Assembly (NCBI GenBank): GCA_050117315.1
Contig: JASFMY010000034.1
Span: 1 to 52,939, forward strand
Direction of reading: 5' to 3'
DNA length: 52,939 bases
DNA from: JANQIV01 sp050117315
GTDB lineage: Bacteria > Bacteroidota > Ignavibacteria > Ignavibacteriales > Melioribacteraceae
This document shows, piece after piece, positions 34,234 through 43,055 of the stretch. The notes under the pieces are model-generated. The model was not told the origin of the DNA. It was given only the letters and a program-made list of their open reading frames with translations, and searched no databases. The translations under genes were made by a program, and so were the position numbers. The first letter of the stretch is position 1, and the number at the start of each line of letters is the position of its first letter.

Positions 34234-34427
34234 GAATTCCTTTGGAAAATTTTTCATCTAATTCGTATCAAATTGTACATTCAAATATAGGGATTGTTCT
34301 AAAAATTGCTAAGCATATATATTTTTGATAACTTTCTCAACAATAACATTGTTCGATACAATTCAAGCCATACCTGCTTTTGCATGGAAGTATAGAATGA
34401 GCTGTTCCACTGCCGTGCTTCCTTTCC

Positions 34428-35084
34428 TTAGCCTTTGTTTTCAGCAAAATTAAAGCAAATATATTTAATCTTCCTCCCCCCTTTGATGTAATGCTGTTCG
34501 TACCTTGTATAAACTTTTTTAATAAACAATTGTTGGCCGTCCGCATGCAGGTCATTTGTTGAATAAATTATATTAATATTTTCTTTCTCTAAAATATGAA
34601 GTGCATATTCATACAACAATGTATTATCTGTTTTAAGATGAACTTTCCCGTTTACAGTCAATAAACTTTTATACATTGATAAAAATATTGGTGAAACTAG
34701 CCTGTGTTTTTCGCTCCTTCTTCTTACATGCGGATCTGGGAAAGGTATAATTATTTCTTCTATTTTATTAGACTCGAATACTTCATGTATCTTTTCAATT
34801 CTTGTTATTAAAAAAGCTGCGTTCGGAATATTATATTGAATCGAATCAATTGCGCCGTTATATAATCGTGATCCTTTAATGTCAATTCCAATAAAATTTC
34901 TTTCGGGGAATTCTTTTGCAAGATTAAAAGTATATTCGCCATGCCCGCAGCCCAACTCCAAAGTTACCGGGTTATTATTCCCAAAATATTTTCGAATATC
35001 TTTTTCATTTTGTCCTTCCCTAAAACCAAAAACATTCTCTAAATCTTTTATTATTCTCAGTTTTTTTAACTTTGTTCTTCCCAT
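34428..35084 (-). CDS. trmB: tRNA (guanine46-N7)-methyltransferase
   Basis: 218 aa, the TrmB length. S-adenosylmethionine motif 'LELGCGHGEYTFNLA', 'NFIGIDIKGSRL', the family motif 'IIIPFPDPHVRRRSEKHRLV' and 'GKVHLKTDNTLLYEYAL' with the TDN signature. It methylates G46 in the variable loop of tRNAs. Divergent from the L,D-transpeptidase-like gene (51 bp apart). The 190-bp stretch between it and the MORN/TonB-C gene has no further feature. Confidence 0.95.
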   Translation of the reverse strand: MGRTKLKKLRIIKDLENVFGFREGQNEKDIRKYFGNNNPVTLELGCGHGEYTFNLAKEFPERNFIGIDIKGSRLYNGAIDSIQYNIPNAAFLITRIEKIHEVFESNKIEEIIIPFPDPHVRRRSEKHRLVSPIFLSMYKSLLTVNGKVHLKTDNTLLYEYALHILEKENINIIYSTNDLHADGQQLFIKKVYTRYEQHYIKGGRKIKYICFNFAENKG

Positions 35085-35135
35085 TACTTTTGATAATATT
35101 ATATTCTTTTTTGAAATCCAATTTAGAAATATTAT

Positions 35136-36404
35136 ATGAATTATAGAAAATCTTCCTTCTTCATTGTTGTTTTTGTTTTATTACCCGTTGTTGTTTTACC
35201 GCAGTCGAAAATTGAGATTAATAAACTTCACTCTTCATACACTACAAAGGAAAATAGAATATTATTTAAAGAAAAATTGCTCGATAGAATCAACTCTACA
35301 TTATCAAAAAATTTGAATTCACTAGACGAGTACTTGTACAGGAAAGCCATTGAAGATGCCGGAATGTATTTAGTAAAAAACGATACAGTCAAAAACGCCG
35401 TAAACTTTGGTTTAATTAATTATGAAAAATATAGCTCTGCGTTTACCCGCTCATTACTTGAGACTGTATATACCTTATATCCCAAAGAATATTCCACTGA
35501 AGTAGATAGTATTTTTAAGGCAACTTTTAACGAGCAAATATTCATAATTTGTTTAAAATATTTACTAAAGAACTCTGTTTATAACAGTGAAGAAATACAA
35601 TTCATATTAAAAGGAAAATTTCCTAACCGGGAGAACAACGCCGTTTTAAAATATTTTTATGAAGAACTTAATAATAATTTTAAACTGCCTCCTTTGTTAG
35701 ATTTGCTTAAACATAAATTCCAGGATAATAAAACTATTGTATATTCATTTCACAGAAAAGACAGGAGTTATCTAGGAATCACAATAATAAAGTCACCTGA
35801 TGGGAAATTTGTCAGAAATAATGACGGAAAATTTTTCCACGTAACTCACCTTGCCCGATCGGCATCAAATTTACCCGGTTATTTGAAAAACGGTAACACT
35901 CCGCAAGGCATTTTTTCAATTGTAGGTTATTACATCACTCCAACAGAATCAATAGGCCCAACTCCAATTCTGTTGACAAGATGTCCATTTGAAAAACCTA
36001 CAGAAATATTTTATCACGGAAATCAAAATTCCAGCAAATGGAATATTGAAGATTATAAGTCACTGCTGCCGCAATCATGGCATAACTATTTCCCGATTAC
36101 TGAGGCTTACTACGCAGGAAAAGCAGGGAGAAGATTAATTATTGCTCATGGAACAGCAGATGACATTTCGTTTTATGAGAATGAAATATATTATCCTTTT
36201 ACGCCGACTAAGGGTTGTTTATCAACAAAAGAAATATGGAATGATGACGGGAAACTTGTTGAAAGCGGACAAGTAGAATTGATGAACGCTTTCTTTTCAA
36301 CCAACCAGTTGAAAGGTTTTTTAGTTGTAGTTGAGATTGACGATCAAAAAAAAACGGTAACACTTGATGAATTATTACCGGCAATTTTAGAAGCAGAGAA
36401 ATAG
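35136..36404 (+). CDS. secreted L,D-transpeptidase-like protein
   Basis: 422 aa with a signal peptide (to ~22, VLPQS). Residues ~25-200 are helical and unassigned. The C-terminal part (from ~205) resembles YkuD domains: 'RSYLGITIIKSPDGKF', 'YLKNGNTPQGIFSIVG', then H338 in 'IIAHGTADD' and C361 in 'TPTKGCLSTKE', where the standard motif is HxxxGC[VI]R with a nearby His. If active it would make 3-3 cross-links or attach proteins to peptidoglycan. The SHGC triplet is replaced by TKGC, so the assignment is tentative and the enzyme may be divergent. Confidence 0.65.
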   Translation: MNYRKSSFFIVVFVLLPVVVLPQSKIEINKLHSSYTTKENRILFKEKLLDRINSTLSKNLNSLDEYLYRKAIEDAGMYLVKNDTVKNAVNFGLINYEKYSSAFTRSLLETVYTLYPKEYSTEVDSIFKATFNEQIFIICLKYLLKNSVYNSEEIQFILKGKFPNRENNAVLKYFYEELNNNFKLPPLLDLLKHKFQDNKTIVYSFHRKDRSYLGITIIKSPDGKFVRNNDGKFFHVTHLARSASNLPGYLKNGNTPQGIFSIVGYYITPTESIGPTPILLTRCPFEKPTEIFYHGNQNSSKWNIEDYKSLLPQSWHNYFPITEAYYAGKAGRRLIIAHGTADDISFYENEIYYPFTPTKGCLSTKEIWNDDGKLVESGQVELMNAFFSTNQLKGFLVVVEIDDQKKTVTLDELLPAILEAEK

Positions 36405-36421
36405 TTTGCTTAATTTTTTTA

Positions 36422-37048
36422 TCAAAATAAAAAGCCAAATCCTAATGAAACTTCAGGACCGGTATAGTTTAGTCTTCCGCCGATAGACCGGTCAAAATCT
36501 GTAATCGTATTATAACCTGCCTGCATTGTTGCCTTCAAAAAAGGCAAAAGTAAAAAATCAACACCGCCGCCTACATAAGCGCCAACAGCAGATTCGGTGT
36601 GGTTTTCAACAGTAATAACTTCACTTTTAGATTCGTTCCCCATATAGATTCCAAGACCGGCTTTTATAAAAGGTTTAATAGGAATTTCATTACTATAATT
36701 ATTGAGATATAGTTTTGCACCCATCAATATTGGAGTTACTGTGCTTACTTCGGAGCTGACATCTCCATGGTCAATAGATGCTTCTACTTTTGCAGCCACT
36801 CCGCCCGCATTAAAAAAAAATGCCCAGATATCGTCAAAGTGGTATGAATATTCAATTACCCCACCAAATCCGTTATTTTTCACATCGATGTTTGAACCGT
36901 TAATATTAACTAAAGTTTCGGATTTTGAATGATGTAAAAATAAAGCCCTCACTTCAATACTTGAGCTAGAAAACGAGTCTTTTGCAAAAGCGTGATTTGA
37001 TGTGAAAACCAGTAACAGAACAATACTAAAGACTAACTTCTTAAACAT
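36422..37048 (-). CDS. small outer-membrane beta-barrel protein
   Basis: 208 aa. Signal peptide (MFKKLVFSIVLLLVFTSNHAFA). The rest is alternating amphipathic strands with Gly-rich turns, ending '...YTGPEVSLGFGFLF', the aromatic C-terminus used for outer-membrane insertion. It is similar in size to eight-stranded OmpW/OmpX/'OMP_b-brl' barrels. Ligand or role unknown. GGGGAAA precedes the ATG. It follows the ROK kinase gene by 17 bp on the same strand, possibly one transcript. Confidence 0.8.
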   Translation of the reverse strand: MFKKLVFSIVLLLVFTSNHAFAKDSFSSSSIEVRALFLHHSKSETLVNINGSNIDVKNNGFGGVIEYSYHFDDIWAFFFNAGGVAAKVEASIDHGDVSSEVSTVTPILMGAKLYLNNYSNEIPIKPFIKAGLGIYMGNESKSEVITVENHTESAVGAYVGGGVDFLLLPFLKATMQAGYNTITDFDRSIGGRLNYTGPEVSLGFGFLF

Positions 37049-37065
37049 ACTTTCCCCATTTACGA

Positions 37066-38028
37066 TTATTTATTTATTTCGTGCCAGATCAGTGCTCCGG
37101 CACCAAGTATTGCAACCTCATCTTCAGGTAATGCGGATTTTAATATTTTCACTTTATTTCTAAATACGGGGATTAAATTTTCTTCCATATAATTTTTGGC
37201 CGGGTTCAACAGCAGTTCACCGGCTTTAGCTAAACCACCGAAAAAGATAAATGCTTCGGGGCTCAACAAAGCTACTGTGTAAGCCAAAGCACTGCCGAGG
37301 ATTTGTGCTGTTTCATCAAAAGCCTGTAGTGCAATACTATCACCTTTCGTTGCGGATTCGTATATCAATTTTGAATCAAGGTCATCAAATGTTACTTTGC
37401 GTAAAGGACTGTCATCATTTTTTTTCGATAACAATTCAAATACTGTTCTTTTTATTCCCGTAGCGGAAACGTAAGTTTCAAGACAGCCCTTCGTTCCACA
37501 GTTGCATAATCTTCCCCCGGTTTTAGCAATTGTATGGCCTAATTCGCCTGCTAAACCGTCCGCACCATAGACAAGTTCTCCGTTAACAACAATACCACTT
37601 CCCAATCCGGTGCCGAGTGTAATCTCAATAAAATTCTTCATACCTTTAGCGGCACCAAATTTTAATTCGCCCAATGCGGCTGCTTTTGCATCATTTGTAA
37701 TTATTATCGGACAATCATAATGTTTGCGAATAATATCTCTGAGATTTATTGTCCCCCATCTTAAATTCGGCGGATTTTCCACCGTTCCTTTATAAAAATT
37801 TGCATTAGGAGCTCCAACCCCTATTCCGACTATTTCAATTTCTTTTAATTCATTAGAATAATCATTAAAAAGATTTTCGAACAAACGGGCAAACAGATTT
37901 TCAGCACTATTACTGCTTAAAGTAGGAATCATAGAGGACTTTATATTTTTTCCGTTTTCATCAATAAGTCCAAACACAGTATTCGTACCACCTATATCAA
38001 TTCCAAGTGCGGCTTTTAATTTAGACAT
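37066..38028 (-). CDS. ROK-family sugar kinase, probably glucokinase
   Basis: 320 aa. ATP-binding 'LGIDIGGTNTVFGLID', catalytic Asp D113 in 'IITNDAKAAALGE', 'EITLGTGLGSGIVVNGE', the ROK His in 'AGELGHTI' (H165), and the zinc motif C175-N-C-G-T-K-G-C182. No N-terminal HTH domain, so it is an enzyme and not a ROK repressor. It should phosphorylate glucose or a related hexose at C6 in the cytoplasm. AAAGGTG lies before the ATG. It lies next to the aldose epimerase gene (divergent, 210 bp), a sensible metabolic pairing. Confidence 0.9.
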   Translation of the reverse strand: MSKLKAALGIDIGGTNTVFGLIDENGKNIKSSMIPTLSSNSAENLFARLFENLFNDYSNELKEIEIVGIGVGAPNANFYKGTVENPPNLRWGTINLRDIIRKHYDCPIIITNDAKAAALGELKFGAAKGMKNFIEITLGTGLGSGIVVNGELVYGADGLAGELGHTIAKTGGRLCNCGTKGCLETYVSATGIKRTVFELLSKKNDDSPLRKVTFDDLDSKLIYESATKGDSIALQAFDETAQILGSALAYTVALLSPEAFIFFGGLAKAGELLLNPAKNYMEENLIPVFRNKVKILKSALPEDEVAILGAGALIWHEINK

Positions 38029-38238
38029 TAAACACCTTTTTATTTACTGTAATTTAACAATTATTTTGAAACGCTTGTAAAAATAGGAATTCTTTTGTTA
38101 AAAAAATATTAATGACTATTGTTTTTTTACTTCAACACCTTCTTTTTAGATTTGAACATTAGTAAAAACAATTAAGATGTTTAGATTTTATTATATTTTT
38201 TCTTACCTTACTTTTTAAAATACATTTGATAGGTAATT

Positions 38239-39222
38239 ATGTACAGTCTGACAGAATCAAATATTGGTAAATATAAAACCCTGCGGGTTGTTAATGAAAA
38301 TTCCGGTGAATATTTGGAAATCCTTTCCGACTTTGGTGCAAGTATTAACGACTTCAAAATAAATTTAAATAATAGTTTAACATCTGTTATTGACGGGTAT
38401 AAAACCCCACAGGAAATAAAGGATTTTCATTTAACTACTTTTAAAGGAAGTAAATTATCTCCATACTCAAATAGAATAAAAAACGGCCAGTATACTTTTA
38501 ACAACATATTCTACCAGATGGATATAAATTTCCCTTCGGAAAATCACAGCATTCACGGGCTTCTGCATAACAGATCATTTGAAATTTCCGAAACGAAATT
38601 AACCGAGTATGAAGCAATAATTGCATTGGATAATAAATACTGCGGCGACGAATCAGGTTACCCTTTTAAATATTCGATTTCTATAAGATACCTATTTAAG
38701 GATTTGACAGTATCCTGCGAATCAATCGTTCAAAATTTATCGGATACTGCTATTCCGATTGGCGACGGTTGGCATCCTTATTTTACAACGGGCACGCCTG
38801 TTGATAGTCTTTACTTACGTATGCCTTCAAAACTATTGGTTGATATAGATAAAAACAATATGATTCCAAATGGTGAATTTCTGCCATACAATAAATTTAT
38901 AAAAATGAATAATATTTCAGACCGTTTTTTGGATAACTGCTTTTCCGTTAAAAGCGCAAATGTTTTGTTTAGAACATCTTTGTTCGATCCGATCAAAAAC
39001 GTAATGATAAAAGTATGGAATGAAACGGGTTACAGAAAATACAATTACATTCATTTATACACACCGCCTCACCGTAAGTCAATTGCTATTGAACCGACTT
39101 CCTCCCCGCCTAATTCATTCAACAGTGAAATTGATCTAATAGTCTTGAGGCCAAAAGAAAAAATTTCACTATCGTGGGGAATTGAAATTGAGAAAGATAA
39201 GTATATAATGGGGATAAATTAA
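38239..39222 (+). CDS. aldose 1-epimerase (galactose mutarotase) family protein
   Basis: 327 aa. Family landmarks: 'FKGSKLSPYSNRIKNGQYTF', 'HSIHGLLHNRSF' with the first catalytic His, 'IPIGDGWHPYF' with the second His, and 'SIAIEPTSSPPNSF' with the catalytic Glu. It interconverts the alpha and beta anomers of hexoses. It lacks a signal peptide, so is cytoplasmic. Divergent from the ROK kinase. AGGT is the only ribosome-site-like sequence before the ATG. Confidence 0.9.
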   Translation: MYSLTESNIGKYKTLRVVNENSGEYLEILSDFGASINDFKINLNNSLTSVIDGYKTPQEIKDFHLTTFKGSKLSPYSNRIKNGQYTFNNIFYQMDINFPSENHSIHGLLHNRSFEISETKLTEYEAIIALDNKYCGDESGYPFKYSISIRYLFKDLTVSCESIVQNLSDTAIPIGDGWHPYFTTGTPVDSLYLRMPSKLLVDIDKNNMIPNGEFLPYNKFIKMNNISDRFLDNCFSVKSANVLFRTSLFDPIKNVMIKVWNETGYRKYNYIHLYTPPHRKSIAIEPTSSPPNSFNSEIDLIVLRPKEKISLSWGIEIEKDKYIMGIN

Positions 39223-39268
39223 GTATATAACCTGAAAATAAAATCCTAGATTACAGGAATGACATTCA

Positions 39269-42200
39269 TTACCTGGGGAAACTAACAATAAATTCAGACC
39301 CTCTTTCTTTCGAACTTTTCACACTTATTTCCGCCCTGTTAATCTCGCAGTATCTTTTAACGAGAGCTAAGCCTAGCCCGTTTCCTTCGTACTTTCTTGT
39401 ATAGCCCTGTTCCTCCTGTGTAAAAGGTTTAAAGAGATTAGGCAAAAATTCTTCCGCAATCCCGATGCCTGAATCTTTAACGGAAACATTCAAATTATTA
39501 TCTTCTTCTTTCAGTATTATTTTGATTGAGCCTTTCTCTGTATATTTTAAGGCATTATCAACCAGGTTATTAAATATCTGGCCGACTGTGTATTCGTCTG
39601 CAAATATCATATTATCTTTTGTATAAACTTCAATTTCGAAATCTATATTTTTTTCTTTAGCAATTTGTTTATACTCGTGAAATATGTTCACCAATATATC
39701 TTCCCGAATATCGAATTTCTTAAATTTACTTTCATATGTACCGGCCTGCATTTGGGACATATCCAGCAGCAGATCAATTGTCCTAATGATTCTTTTTCCT
39801 GCTCTATCAATAATTTCAAAGCTATCGGTTAGATCTTCCGGGACTGAAGTTTCCAATTCATTTTTTAATAAACCGGTAAAACTTAGTATTGCATTAACAG
39901 GTGTTCTTATTTCATGCGACATTTGAGCCAAGAATTCGGTTTTCAACTTATCCGACTGCACGGCTTTTTCCTTTGCATCTATAATAGCCTGCTCACCCAA
40001 TTTCTTTTCCGTAATATCCTGAACTACTCCTTCAATTATGTATCCACCGTTTTCAAGCCTTATAAGCCTTGCATATTCTTTTATGTATATTATTTTTTTT
40101 AATGAATTTCTTATTATAGTTTCAAACCCTGTTATAATTTTGTTTTGCTTTAATATTTCCACAAAATTATCTCTATCGGTTTTATTAATATATAAATCTT
40201 CGTATATATTCACGTTTCTTAATTCTTTCACTGAATTATGGCCTAGTATTTTTAAAAATGCAGGGTTGCATATTAGAAACCGTCCATCCAAGGTAGCCTG
40301 GTATATTCCAAGTTGGGAGTTTTCAAATAAACTTTTATACCTTTCTTCACTTTCTTTAAGTGCATTTTCGGTTTTCTTCCTATCCGTAATATCCCTTACA
40401 ATGGCTTGAATATGAATACCAGAAATCAGTTCTACAGCATTTAAACTTACTTCAGCATCAAATACTTCACCGCTCTTTTTTGAATGGTGCCACTCAAATT
40501 TCTGGGGTTTTCCATGTAGGGCTGCATTAATTTTTTCTGAAGCCTTTTGGGAAGATTTTTTTCCGTCCGCTTGGAATTCGGGTGAAAACTCGTCAGGTGT
40601 ATGTCCAAGGATCTCTTCACGTTCACATCCAAAAATTTCCAGGGTTTTATCATTGCAATCAATGAATACATTGTTGGACATAATAAAAATTGCATCACTG
40701 GCGCTTTCGAATAAGAGCCTATATTTGTTTTCACTTTCAATAATTGTTTCTTGTGCAGTTTTTAGTTCCGTTATATCTCTTTGTGTTCCCCAAATACCCG
40801 CTAATAAATTATTGTTTATAATACCAACTGCATTATTTTGAAAAATAATCTTCTCCCCTTTCTCATTATATTCAATCGTTTCCCCATTTATAATCTTATA
40901 ACCATTTTTTATAAATTTACAATTGGTATCATAATTATCGGTTTGGCCTCCGTAAAATTCGGATACTTTTTTGCCAATTATATCAAGACGTGTGGAAAAC
41001 TCGTACATTTTTGCAAATGCATCATTACATTCAGTAAGCACTCCTTCGGTAATTAAATAAATCTGCTTCTCCAACGGGAGATTAATATCAACGGAATTCT
41101 CAAACTCAACATACCAAATACCTTCGGTGCTTTGTGTTACAAAATTTCTATACTTTAATTCACTTTGAGCTAATTTCTCTTCTGCGAGTTTTCTATTTAT
41201 AGCGGAACTAATGTTTTCAGATACAATTTTTAACACCTCCAGATCTTCATAGCTGTAATCGTATCTGCTTCCATAGCTCTGAACTACAAACACTCCAATT
41301 ACTTTGTTTTGAAATCTTAGCGGTACCCCCAACCATATGGGAGAATATTCTCCAACAATTTTTTTTACTTCGCCAATTTCAGCCAACTCTCTTTCTTTAT
41401 CCGCATCTATTAATAATGCTTCGTTTTTTCTCCTCACATAATCGGTCAAGCTATACTTTAAGTCCACTTGACTTATATCGTCTACTTTATCAAACTTATC
41501 AACGTGATAAGGGAAGGTATATGTATCACTTTCTTTGTTATATAAGGCAACGTAGAAATTTTCCGTGTTTAGCAAGGGACTAAGCAATGTTCTTACTTCT
41601 GCTAAAAATCCTTTTAGCGACTCGGACGTGTTAACTGCTTGCGAAATAGCAAATAAAACGTTTTGGATCTCTTCCGATCTCCTTTGGTCGCTGATATCTT
41701 CTATAGCACCTTCATAAAATATAACCTTTCCCGTATCATCTTTTACTGCAATTGCGTTTTCCCTGATGAATAATTTTGATCCGTCTGATTTTTTCCAAGT
41801 GGTTTTAAAGCCGCTTACCCTTCCTTCCCGGGCAATGGCATCAATAAACTTGTTCCTATCTTCAGAGTTGGCATAACCAATAGCTTTTATGTTGTGTGAA
41901 GATATTTCTTGAAAGCTGTCATATCCCAGCATTTCTATAAGCCTGGGATTAGCCATGAGCAGCTTGCCGCCCGGTGTTGATCTGTAGATGCCTATATTGG
42001 CGTTCTCGTAAAAACTCCTAAATCTTTCTTCGTTCTTTTTAATTTCTTCGTGAGCTTTGTTTATTTCTGTTAAGTCTTCTAGGAATAAAAATTGTGACCC
42101 GTCGTTATTACATACAAACTCAAATTTCATTGTTTGTACTTCACCGTTTTTACAAGTGACTTTGAAGACTTTTTTGCAACCAGCTAAAGACTTGCCAGTT

Positions 42201-42538
42201 AGATCTTTAGGCCATAACTCCAATACTTCTTTTCTGTATTTTTCATCTGGATATAGTGTATTAAACCATGTTTCGACATCCGGAATGTCTTCTATGGTAT
42301 AGCCTATCAATGCTATAAGTGATTTGCTGAAAAAAGTAAAATTACCTTCCGTATTTAAGTGACATACTAAAAATGAAGATTTATCAAAAACATCATAAAA
42401 ATATTGATTAACCACTTGCGGCAATATGTTGCCCCCTTCATTTTCAATATTATTGAAAATGCTTTTATACTCTTTACTTTTGCTAGTAGTTTTTGTGCTC
42501 AATCTCTTCCCCTTATTTTCAAATAAGGTGATACTCAT
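39269..42538 (-). CDS. multi-PAS/GAF sensor histidine kinase
   Basis: 1089 aa from the ATG at 42538, which has AGGGA just upstream; the longer ORF uses TTG at 42550. Cytoplasmic, no TM helix. Domains in order: PAS (~45-160), PAS-PAC (~165-290), GAF (~290-450), PAS (~455-595), PAS (~600-725), PAS (~725-850), HisKA with H875 in 'FLAQMSHEIRTP', and HATPase_c with 'IFNNLVDNALKYT', 'DSGIGI', 'FTQEEQGYTRKYEGNGLGLALV'. No receiver domain, so it must hand phosphate to a separate regulator, which is not adjacent. PAS boxes such as 'NANIGIYRSTPGGKLLMANPRL' suggest multiple small-molecule or redox inputs. Confidence 0.93.
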   Translation of the reverse strand: MSITLFENKGKRLSTKTTSKSKEYKSIFNNIENEGGNILPQVVNQYFYDVFDKSSFLVCHLNTEGNFTFFSKSLIALIGYTIEDIPDVETWFNTLYPDEKYRKEVLELWPKDLTGKSLAGCKKVFKVTCKNGEVQTMKFEFVCNNDGSQFLFLEDLTEINKAHEEIKKNEERFRSFYENANIGIYRSTPGGKLLMANPRLIEMLGYDSFQEISSHNIKAIGYANSEDRNKFIDAIAREGRVSGFKTTWKKSDGSKLFIRENAIAVKDDTGKVIFYEGAIEDISDQRRSEEIQNVLFAISQAVNTSESLKGFLAEVRTLLSPLLNTENFYVALYNKESDTYTFPYHVDKFDKVDDISQVDLKYSLTDYVRRKNEALLIDADKERELAEIGEVKKIVGEYSPIWLGVPLRFQNKVIGVFVVQSYGSRYDYSYEDLEVLKIVSENISSAINRKLAEEKLAQSELKYRNFVTQSTEGIWYVEFENSVDINLPLEKQIYLITEGVLTECNDAFAKMYEFSTRLDIIGKKVSEFYGGQTDNYDTNCKFIKNGYKIINGETIEYNEKGEKIIFQNNAVGIINNNLLAGIWGTQRDITELKTAQETIIESENKYRLLFESASDAIFIMSNNVFIDCNDKTLEIFGCEREEILGHTPDEFSPEFQADGKKSSQKASEKINAALHGKPQKFEWHHSKKSGEVFDAEVSLNAVELISGIHIQAIVRDITDRKKTENALKESEERYKSLFENSQLGIYQATLDGRFLICNPAFLKILGHNSVKELRNVNIYEDLYINKTDRDNFVEILKQNKIITGFETIIRNSLKKIIYIKEYARLIRLENGGYIIEGVVQDITEKKLGEQAIIDAKEKAVQSDKLKTEFLAQMSHEIRTPVNAILSFTGLLKNELETSVPEDLTDSFEIIDRAGKRIIRTIDLLLDMSQMQAGTYESKFKKFDIREDILVNIFHEYKQIAKEKNIDFEIEVYTKDNMIFADEYTVGQIFNNLVDNALKYTEKGSIKIILKEEDNNLNVSVKDSGIGIAEEFLPNLFKPFTQEEQGYTRKYEGNGLGLALVKRYCEINRAEISVKSSKERGSEFIVSFPR

Positions 42539-42550
42539 TCCCTGCAACAA

Positions 42551-43012
42551 TATAATACAACCATCAATAATAAATTAATTACAGAATACTTTCGAGTTTT
42601 ATAAATTTTAATAAAATCTTCAAAATTAGTTTTTTCAATAATAGACTGAAGAAATCTACTTAATTTTGTTAAAAAGCTAAATTTATGCTCTTATTTATTT
42701 AGAATCATCATAAAAATAATCGCAAACTTTTACAATTACTTTAGTAAGCATAAATTTCTTTTCCTCTATTTCGATCAAATTACTTCGGTATTTATTCGAG
42801 AATAGAATACTGCGGATGCGGATTCACTAGCAATTTAGCTACAACAACTGTCTAATCGTCCAAGTGCTAAGAAAATATTGTTATGACTGCGACCGGTGCT
42901 CTTCATCTTACATTTTCCTTTTGTAAGAACTTATCTTTCAATTTATTTAATTTTTTCAATTGACCAATTAAACGGTCTCTATATGGCGAGAATATTACGG
43001 GAAGACACACCC
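42551..43012. other. intergenic region, no supported feature
   Basis: About 460 bp upstream of the PAS kinase and downstream of the C25 gene. It should contain the kinase promoter. No ORF with coding character, RNA gene or repeat related to the families described here was recognised. Confidence 0.5.
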
Positions 43013-43041
43013 ACACCGCAGGTATTTTTACCTGCGGGTGT
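43013..43041 (-). terminator. hairpin after the C25-HEAT gene
   Basis: ACACCGCAGGTA (43013-43024) pairs with TACCTGCGGGTGT (43029-43041) with a small bulge, 15 bp after the stop of the gene ending at 43056. No T-tract follows on the minus strand, so it may be an mRNA-stabilising hairpin and not a full terminator. Confidence 0.6.
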
Positions 43042-43055
43042 TAAATATCATCAGG

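Noticed and set aside
34337..34555. 72-codon minus-strand open frame near trmB
   Set aside because: Overlaps the trmB 3' end in another frame and lacks coding features.
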